A DNA stretch of 7,380 bases from Polaromonas sp. GTDB taxonomy: Bacteria; Pseudomonadota; Gammaproteobacteria; Burkholderiales; Burkholderiaceae_C. A program made the translations under genes and the position numbers. A model generated the notes under the pieces. That model saw only the letters and a list, made by a program, of their open reading frames with translations. It searched no databases and was not told where the DNA came from. The stretch's first letter is position 1, and every line of letters starts with the position of its first letter. The DNA lies in the NCBI GenBank assembly GCA_013205645.1, contig JABMMH010000394.1:1-7380 (forward strand), given 5' to 3'. Below are positions 1-5,081 of this stretch, in pieces.

Positions 1-767
1 AAGTGATTCACGTCGATGGCGCGCACTTTGAACACGGCTTGGCTGAAAACATGGCTGCGCAAGTGGTTGGCATGGCGTCGGCTTATTCGCACATCTTGTT
101 TCCAGCCACTGCGTCGGGCAAAAATATCGCACCGCGCGTGGCGGCCACACTCGACGTTGGCCAGATCTCCGACATCACCAAGGTCGACAGCCCTGACACG
201 TTTGAGCGTCCGATCTATGCCGGCAACGCCATCGCGACCGTGCAAAGTCTGGATGCCATCAAAGTCATCACCGTGCGCACCACCGGGTTTGACCCGGCTG
301 CCGCCACGGGCGGTTCTGCCGCAGTTGAGGTGGTGGCTGGCGTGGCCGACAGCGGCAAGTCGACGTTCATGGGCAGCGAAATCGCCAAGAGCGACCGGCC
401 TGAACTAACGGCCGCCAAGATCATCGTCAGCGGTGGTCGGGCACTCGGCAGCGCTGAGAAGTTTGACGAAGTCATGACGCCGCTGGCTGACAAACTCGGT
501 GCTGCGCTGGGTGCGTCGCGCGCTGCGGTGGACGCTGGCTACGCGCCGAACGACTGGCAAGTTGGCCAAACCGGCAAGATCGTCGCGCCGCAGCTCTACA
601 TCGCGGCTGGCATTTCGGGTGCGATTCAGCACTTGGCCGGCATGAAAGACAGCAAGGTCATCGTGGCGATCAACAAGGATGCCGAGGCACCGATTTTCAG
701 CGTGGCTGATTACGGACTCGAAGCCGACTTGTTCATCGCCGTGCCGGAACTGACGGCCGCACTTTAA
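1..767 (+). CDS. etfA: Electron transfer flavoprotein alpha subunit, 5'-truncated
   Basis: Seen: the reading frame is open from the left edge (first full codon at base 3) to TAA at 765-767, giving 254 residues. The family is usually about 310 residues, so roughly the first 55 are outside the window; the GTG at base 3 is an internal valine codon, not a start. The C-terminal FAD-binding domain is complete. It shows VSGGRALG (visible residues 143-149, with the FAD-contacting arginine at 146), WQVGQTGKIVAP (185-196) and the family signature LYIAAGISGAIQHLAGM (198-214), followed by AINKD and a PIF..ADYG..AD tail. Known: EtfA pairs with EtfB, carries FAD, and moves electrons from acyl-CoA dehydrogenases to ETF:ubiquinone oxidoreductase in the cytoplasm. 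Inference: etfB is expected just upstream, off the window, because etfBA is the usual arrangement. The acyl-CoA dehydrogenase that follows is a plausible electron donor. Confidence 0.97.
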   Translation, partial: VIHVDGAHFEHGLAENMAAQVVGMASAYSHILFPATASGKNIAPRVAATLDVGQISDITKVDSPDTFERPIYAGNAIATVQSLDAIKVITVRTTGFDPAAATGGSAAVEVVAGVADSGKSTFMGSEIAKSDRPELTAAKIIVSGGRALGSAEKFDEVMTPLADKLGAALGASRAAVDAGYAPNDWQVGQTGKIVAPQLYIAAGISGAIQHLAGMKDSKVIVAINKDAEAPIFSVADYGLEADLFIAVPELTAAL

Positions 768-782
768 AAGTGTGCAGTTGAC

Positions 783-811
783 AAAAGCATCCTCCGGGGT
801 GCTTTTTTTTC
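783..811 (+). terminator. Rho-independent terminator after etfA, UCCG tetraloop
   Basis: A hairpin pairs 783-792 (aaaagcatcc) with 797-806 (gggtgctttt). All ten pairs match apart from one G-T wobble. The loop is tccg (793-796) closed by C-G, which fits the very stable C(UNCG)G tetraloop class. The 3' arm runs into eight T residues (803-810), four of which also pair with the A run on the 5' side. It begins 15 bases after the etfA stop and should end the etf transcript. The A run could also make it work in the other direction, but no gene is seen that would need that. Confidence 0.9.
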
Positions 812-846
812 ATTCAATTTGTATGTGATTTCTCTGGAGACTCGTC

Positions 847-2649
847 ATGAGCTACATCGCCCCCGTCAAAGACATGTTGTTCAACATCCAGCATCTGGCT
901 GCGATCGACGAGCTGGCCAAGCTGCCAGCTTTTGCCGATGCGGGCTTCGAGACGGCGCAGGCGGTGCTGGAAGAGTCCGCCAAATTCAGCGAGGGCGTGC
1001 TGTCGCCGCTGAATTGGGAGGGCGACAAACACCCGTCCAGCTGGCAGCAAGGCGTGGTCACCACCACGCCTGGTTTCAAGGACGCCTTTCGGCAGTACGT
1101 TGAAGGCGGTTGGCAAGGCTTGCAGCACCCGCTTGATTTTGGCGGGCAAGGTTTGCCTAAAACCATTGGCGCTGCCTGCGGTGAAATGCTCAACTCGGCC
1201 AACATGAGTTTTGCCTTGTGTCCGATGCTGACCGACGGCGCGATTGAAGCGCTGTTGACCGCTGGCTCTGACGAGCTCAACGCGACTTATCTGGAGAAAA
1301 TGGTCAGCGGTCAATGGACCGGCACCATGAACCTGACCGAACCACAAGCGGGCTCAGACTTGGCCGCCGTGCGCAGCCGCGCAGAACCGCAAGCAGACGG
1401 CGCGTACAAGGTGTTTGGCACCAAGATTTACATCACCTACGGTGAGCACGACATGGCCGAAAACATCGTTCATTTGGTGCTGGCCCGCGTCACGGGTGCA
1501 CCCGAAGGTGTCAAGGGCATCAGCCTGTTCGTGGTACCCAAGTTCATGGCCAAGGCCGATGGCTCGCTGGGTGAGCGCAACGACGTGCATTGCGTCAGCA
1601 TCGAACACAAGCTCGGCATCAAGGCCAGCCCGACGGCGGTGCTGCAGTATGGCGACCACGGAGGCGCGGTGGGTTATCTGGTGGGCCAAGAAAACCGCGG
1701 CCTCGAGTACATGTTCATCATGATGAACTCAGCCCGTTTTGCGGTCGGCGTGCAGGGCATTGCCATCGCCGAGCGGGCCTACCAAAAAGCAGTGCAGTTT
1801 GCCAAAGACCGCGTGCAAAGCCGGCCCGTTGATGGTTCTTTGCCCAGCAGCGGACCGATTATTCACCACCCCGATGTCAAGCGCATGCTGATGACCATGC
1901 GCGCTTACATTGAAGGCTGCCGCGCCATGGCCACGGTGGCTGCTGCGGCTTATGACGCGTCGCATCACCATGCCGATGCCGAGGTGCGCAAACAGAACTT
2001 GGCGTTTTATGAGTTCCTTGTCCCCCTGGTCAAGGGCTTCAGCACCGAGATGAGCCAGGATGTGACTTCGCTGGGGGTGCAGGTGCATGGCGGCATGGGC
2101 TACATTGAAGAAACCGGTGCGGCGCAGTACTTCCGTGATGCGCGTATTTTGACCATCTACGAAGGCACCACCGCCATTCAAGCGAATGATTTGGTCGGTC
2201 GCAAAACCGCCCGTGATGGTGGCCAGATGGCCAAGGCCATCGTGGCGAAAATCGAGCTTACCGAGACTGAATTGCGTCAGCAGGGCGGCGCCAATGCGCT
2301 CGCCGTGGCGAGTCGTTTGCAGGCCGCACGGCTGGCCTTGCTGGACGTGATTGACTTTGTCGCCAGCCACACCAAGACATCCCCCAACGCGGTCTTTGCT
2401 GGCAGTGTGCCCTACCTGATGCTGGCGGGCAATGTCATGGCTGGCTGGCAAATGGCCCGCGGCTTGTTGGCGGCAGAGCAGGCCTTGGCGAAGGGTGACT
2501 GTGGACCATATGGCGTTGGCTTCATGCAAGCCAAGATCACCACGGCGCGTTTTTACGCCGACCATTTGCTGACCCAAGCGCCGGGCTTGCGCGACAGCAT
2601 TGTCGAAGGCGCTGACAGCGTCACGGCACTGGCGCTAGACGCTTTTTAA
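847..2649 (+). CDS. Acyl-CoA dehydrogenase, long DmdC-like type (600 aa)
   Basis: FAD enzyme that oxidises an acyl-CoA to the 2-enoyl-CoA and passes electrons to ETF. Seen: a short N-terminal segment (about 3-35) precedes the dehydrogenase core. The first acyl-CoA dehydrogenase signature, MNLTEPQAGSDL, starts at residue 161. The second region, QVHGGMGYIEE (412-422), leads into the RDARILTIYEGTTAIQ block, where Glu439 of YEG is in the position of the catalytic base. About 160 further residues follow. Known: ordinary acyl-CoA dehydrogenases have about 380-400 residues; a 590-600 residue form with both N- and C-terminal extensions is typical of DmdC (3-methylmercaptopropionyl-CoA dehydrogenase) and many uncharacterised relatives. 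The start is ATG 847, with GGAG at 836-839 seven bases upstream. Inference: the substrate is unknown. No DmdB or DmdD partner is visible, so a DMSP role should not be assumed; a medium- or long-chain fatty acyl-CoA is equally possible. Confidence 0.96.
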   Translation: MSYIAPVKDMLFNIQHLAAIDELAKLPAFADAGFETAQAVLEESAKFSEGVLSPLNWEGDKHPSSWQQGVVTTTPGFKDAFRQYVEGGWQGLQHPLDFGGQGLPKTIGAACGEMLNSANMSFALCPMLTDGAIEALLTAGSDELNATYLEKMVSGQWTGTMNLTEPQAGSDLAAVRSRAEPQADGAYKVFGTKIYITYGEHDMAENIVHLVLARVTGAPEGVKGISLFVVPKFMAKADGSLGERNDVHCVSIEHKLGIKASPTAVLQYGDHGGAVGYLVGQENRGLEYMFIMMNSARFAVGVQGIAIAERAYQKAVQFAKDRVQSRPVDGSLPSSGPIIHHPDVKRMLMTMRAYIEGCRAMATVAAAAYDASHHHADAEVRKQNLAFYEFLVPLVKGFSTEMSQDVTSLGVQVHGGMGYIEETGAAQYFRDARILTIYEGTTAIQANDLVGRKTARDGGQMAKAIVAKIELTETELRQQGGANALAVASRLQAARLALLDVIDFVASHTKTSPNAVFAGSVPYLMLAGNVMAGWQMARGLLAAEQALAKGDCGPYGVGFMQAKITTARFYADHLLTQAPGLRDSIVEGADSVTALALDAF

Positions 2650-2659
2650 GCCCAAGACC

Positions 2660-3613
2660 ATGTCAAGACTTCCTGGTGCCTTGAGTCGTCTGCCGCTGCC
2701 GATCATCGGCTCGCCCTTGTTCATCATCAGCAACCCGAAGCTGGTGATCGCGCAATGTATTGCCGGTGTCGTCGGCGCCATGCCGGCACTGAACGCCAGA
2801 CCCGCTTCTCAACTGGACGAATGGCTGGCCGAGATCACTGAAACGCTGGCCGCGCATGACCGTGCGCACCCTGACCGGCCTGCTGCTCCCTTCGCCATGA
2901 ACCAGATCGTCCACAAGTCGAACGAGCGATTAGAGAGCGATATGGAGATGTGCGTGAAGTACCGGGTGCCCATCTACATCACCTCGCTAGGCGCACGCGA
3001 AGACGTCTATGCGGCAGCGCACAGCTACGGCGCGGTGGTGCTGCACGACATCATCAACAACAAGTTTGCCCACAAGGCGATAGAAAAAGGCGCTGACGGC
3101 TTGGTCGCCGTGGCCGCTGGCGCAGGCGGCCACGCGGGTGTCAAAAGCCCATTCGCCTTGATCCAAGAAATCCGCCACTGGTTTGATGGCCCGGTGGCGC
3201 TCTCGGGCGCTATTTCCACCGGCGCGGCGGTGCTGGCCGCGCAAGCCATGGGGGCTGACTTTGCCTACATCGGCTCGGCCTTCATTGCCACCGAAGAAGC
3301 CCGCGCCGCAGACGACTACAAGCAGGCCATCGTCGACTGCAATTCAGACGACATCGTCTACAGCAACCTGTTCACTGGCGTGCACGGCAACTACTTGGCC
3401 ACGTCCATTCGCGCAGCCGGGATGGACCCAGCAAACTTGCCCGAGAGCGATGCCAGCAAGATGGACTTCGGCGGCAATCGAACCAAAGCTTGGAAAGACA
3501 TTTGGGGGTCTGGTCAAGGCATAGGCGCCGTCACCCAAGTGCAAAGCACGGCTGACTTTGTGGCGCAGTTGAAGCGGGAATACGCAGAGGCGCGCAGTCG
3601 GTTGTTGGGCTAG
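2660..3613 (+). CDS. Nitronate monooxygenase-family FMN protein (2-nitropropane dioxygenase-like)
   Basis: 317-residue TIM-barrel flavoprotein, probably FMN-binding and cytoplasmic. Seen: LPLPIIGSPLFI at the N-terminus (11-22), then AGVVGAMPALNARP (35-48). GADGLVAVAAGAGGHAG (144-160) has His158 in the place of the catalytic base of nitronate monooxygenases. The FMN-phosphate region is ALSGAISTG (180-188) and GADFAYIGSAF (198-208). Known: the superfamily includes nitronate monooxygenases, NADH:quinone reductases (such as PA1024) and FabK-type enoyl reductases. The AGGHAG loop favours the nitronate monooxygenase side, but the N-terminal phosphate-loop region differs from the APM.GG pattern common in class I enzymes. 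Context: it starts 10 bases after the acyl-CoA dehydrogenase stop and no convincing Shine-Dalgarno precedes ATG 2660, so translation is probably coupled to the upstream gene. The physiological substrate is not known; databases often name such proteins nitronate monooxygenase without proof. Confidence 0.9.
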   Translation: MSRLPGALSRLPLPIIGSPLFIISNPKLVIAQCIAGVVGAMPALNARPASQLDEWLAEITETLAAHDRAHPDRPAAPFAMNQIVHKSNERLESDMEMCVKYRVPIYITSLGAREDVYAAAHSYGAVVLHDIINNKFAHKAIEKGADGLVAVAAGAGGHAGVKSPFALIQEIRHWFDGPVALSGAISTGAAVLAAQAMGADFAYIGSAFIATEEARAADDYKQAIVDCNSDDIVYSNLFTGVHGNYLATSIRAAGMDPANLPESDASKMDFGGNRTKAWKDIWGSGQGIGAVTQVQSTADFVAQLKREYAEARSRLLG

Positions 3614-3663
3614 TTATTTGGCTGAAGGTCTTGTGCCATGATGCAAAGCTGCTGACGTTAATT

Positions 3664-3693
3664 TGGCAAGCCCCTCAGTTACGCACCGATAAA
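3664..3693 (+). promoter_or_regulatory. Possible sigma70 promoter for the molybdenum hydroxylase operon
   Basis: The 108-base spacer 3614-3721 separates two gene groups. It contains TTGGCA (3664-3669, five of six against the -35 consensus) and GATAAA (3688-3693, four of six against the -10 consensus) with an 18-base gap. A five-pair hairpin, gcacc (3683-3687) with ggtgc (3694-3698), overlaps the -10 region. It has no T run and so is not a terminator; it could be an operator-like dyad or chance. No terminator was found after the upstream gene, so read-through from it is possible. Motif match only. Confidence 0.25.
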
Positions 3694-3709
3694 GGTGCCA
3701 CCCAATGAG

Positions 3710-3714
3710 AAGGA
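3710..3714 (+). promoter_or_regulatory. Ribosome binding site fixing the FAD-subunit start
   Basis: AAGGA lies seven bases before ATG 3722. This supports 3722 over the in-frame GTG at 3695, which would add nine residues (MPPNEKDGE) with no family resemblance and has no good ribosome binding site. Confidence 0.7.
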
Positions 3715-3721
3715 CGGTGAG

Positions 3722-4594
3722 ATGAGTGAAGTCCGTTACGAAATGCCGACGACCGCAGAGGCTGCAGTCGCCTTACTGGCAGTAGCCACAGGCCCGGCCA
3801 AAGTGCTGTCAGGCGGCACTGACCTGATCATCCAGATGCGCTCCGGGCAGCACACGCCGTCGCTGTTGGTCGATGTCAAAAATATCGCTGAGATGACTTC
3901 AATTTGTGCGGTGAACGGCGGCTATCTGGTCGGTGCAGCCGTCGCCTGTATGCGGCTGACCGAAGATGCCGCATTTGCAAAAACTTGGCCGGGCGTGATC
4001 GATGCCGTCAACTTGGTTGGATCGGTTCAGGTCCGTGGCCGCGCAACCATTGGTGGCAACGTGTGCAACGCCTCCCCGGCAGCGGACAGTGTGCCGGCCA
4101 TGATTGCGGCGGGTGCGATCGCCAATGTCTTGGGGCCTGAGGGTCGGCGTACCGTGCCGGTCGAGCAGATTGCGGCAGGGCCTGGCAAAACGTCGTTAGC
4201 CAAAGGCGAGATGGTGACGTCGTTTGTCTTGCCCCCACGCGCACCGCGATCAGGCGATGCTTATTTGCGCTTCACGCCGCGTTCTGAGATGGACATCGCC
4301 GTGGTCGGCGTTGGCATTAATTTGACACTGGATGAAAGCGGCGTCTGCACACACGCTCGGGTCAGCTTGGGTGCTGTCGCTGCACGCGCGCTGTTGGTGC
4401 CAGAGGCGGCAGCCGCGCTGATTGGCACACGCGTTGACGCAGCGGCACTGGAGCGACTGGCCGCCGCGGCCAGTGCGGCGGCTCAACCAATTGACGACAA
4501 GCGCGGAACCAAAGCGTTCCGAATCAAAGTCTCGGGCGTGCTGGCCAAGCGCGCCGCAACAATTGCGCTCGCCAGAGCGATGGGAAATCATTGA
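3722..4594 (+). CDS. Molybdenum hydroxylase FAD-binding subunit (CoxM/xanthine dehydrogenase family)
   Basis: Medium subunit of a three-part molybdo-flavoenzyme; it carries FAD and receives electrons from the [2Fe-2S] subunit. Seen: 290 residues, the usual size (about 280-300). The first FAD motif is VLSGGTDLI (28-36), the second TIGGNVCNASPAADS (109-123). The C-terminal CO_deh_flav_C-like domain runs from about 185 and ends with RGTKAFRIKVSGVLAKRA (261-278). There are only four cysteines (62, 76, 115, 209) and none are clustered. The extra [4Fe-4S] loop found in the beta subunit of 4-hydroxybenzoyl-CoA reductase is therefore missing. The gene is first in a tight operon, one base before the next start. 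The family is certain; the substrate class is not. Confidence 0.95.
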   Translation: MSEVRYEMPTTAEAAVALLAVATGPAKVLSGGTDLIIQMRSGQHTPSLLVDVKNIAEMTSICAVNGGYLVGAAVACMRLTEDAAFAKTWPGVIDAVNLVGSVQVRGRATIGGNVCNASPAADSVPAMIAAGAIANVLGPEGRRTVPVEQIAAGPGKTSLAKGEMVTSFVLPPRAPRSGDAYLRFTPRSEMDIAVVGVGINLTLDESGVCTHARVSLGAVAARALLVPEAAAALIGTRVDAAALERLAAAASAAAQPIDDKRGTKAFRIKVSGVLAKRAATIALARAMGNH

Positions 4595-4595
4595 C

Positions 4596-5081
4596 ATGCC
4601 AAAGCACCATGTAACCACCACCATCAACGGCGATGCGCGCGAGTTTTTGTGTGAAACCCAGCAGACGTTGCTGACGATCTTGCGTGACGAACTTGGCATG
4701 ACAGGCACCAAAGAAGGCTGCGGCACTGGCGATTGTGGTGCCTGCAGCGTGACGCTGGACGGACGCTTGGTCTGCGCTTGTCTGGTGCTCGGCGTTGAAG
4801 CGCAGGGCAAGTCCATTCAAACCATCGAAGGCATGGCCCAAGGTGAAAGCCTGCATGTGTTGCAACGCAAATTTTTAGAGCATGCGGCACTGCAATGCGG
4901 CATTTGCACACCCGGGTTTTTGATTGCAGCCCGCTCCCTGCTCGAACGCAACCCAGACCCCACTGAAGAAGAGGTTCGCTTCTGGCTGGCGGGCAACCTG
5001 TGCCGCTGCACGGGCTACAACCAAATCATCGAAGCGGTGCTGGATGCCGCACGCGAACTGCGGGGCACCACCACATGCTGA
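4596..5081 (+). CDS. Molybdenum hydroxylase [2Fe-2S] subunit (CoxS family)
   Basis: Small electron-transfer subunit of 161 residues, the standard length. Seen: the N-terminal plant-ferredoxin-like domain has Cys42, Cys47, Cys50 and Cys62 in EGCGTGDCGACSV..VCAC. Cys60 is an extra cysteine two residues before the fourth ligand. The C-terminal helical domain has Cys101 and Cys104 (QCGICTPG) plus Cys136 and Cys138 (NLCRCTGY). Both [2Fe-2S] clusters are therefore fully supplied. The frame is open upstream to 4422, but homology begins at MPKHHVTTTING, so ATG 4596 is the start, one base after the FAD-subunit stop. GGGA at 4582-4585 is a weak ribosome binding site, which suggests coupling. Known: the chain carries electrons between the molybdenum site and FAD. 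There is no signal peptide; the protein is cytoplasmic. Confidence 0.96.
   Translation: MPKHHVTTTINGDAREFLCETQQTLLTILRDELGMTGTKEGCGTGDCGACSVTLDGRLVCACLVLGVEAQGKSIQTIEGMAQGESLHVLQRKFLEHAALQCGICTPGFLIAARSLLERNPDPTEEEVRFWLAGNLCRCTGYNQIIEAVLDAARELRGTTTC

Noticed and set aside
778..783. Perfect TTGACA resembling a -35 element
   Set aside because: No acceptable -10 hexamer lies 16-18 bases downstream; that position is the terminator's 3' arm and T run.
814..1347. 177-codon open frame on the - strand opposite the start of the acyl-CoA dehydrogenase
   Set aside because: Overlaps the conserved N-terminal part of a real gene and shows no domain.
1729..2577. 282-codon open frame on the - strand inside the acyl-CoA dehydrogenase gene
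   Set aside because: It lies entirely opposite a gene with clear catalytic motifs. Its translation is rich in H, R, G and Q with no recognisable domain, as expected from the antisense of high-GC coding DNA.
3664..3680. TTGGCA considered as the -24 part of a sigma54 promoter
   Set aside because: The GC expected ten bases after GG is not there (AG instead).
3695..3721. GTG 3695 as start of the FAD subunit
   Set aside because: The added residues do not resemble the family and ATG 3722 has an AAGGA at ideal spacing.
4422..4595. 58-residue N-terminal extension of the [2Fe-2S] subunit
   Set aside because: It overlaps the FAD-subunit gene in another frame, has an arginine- and serine-rich shadow composition, and the family starts at MPKHH.
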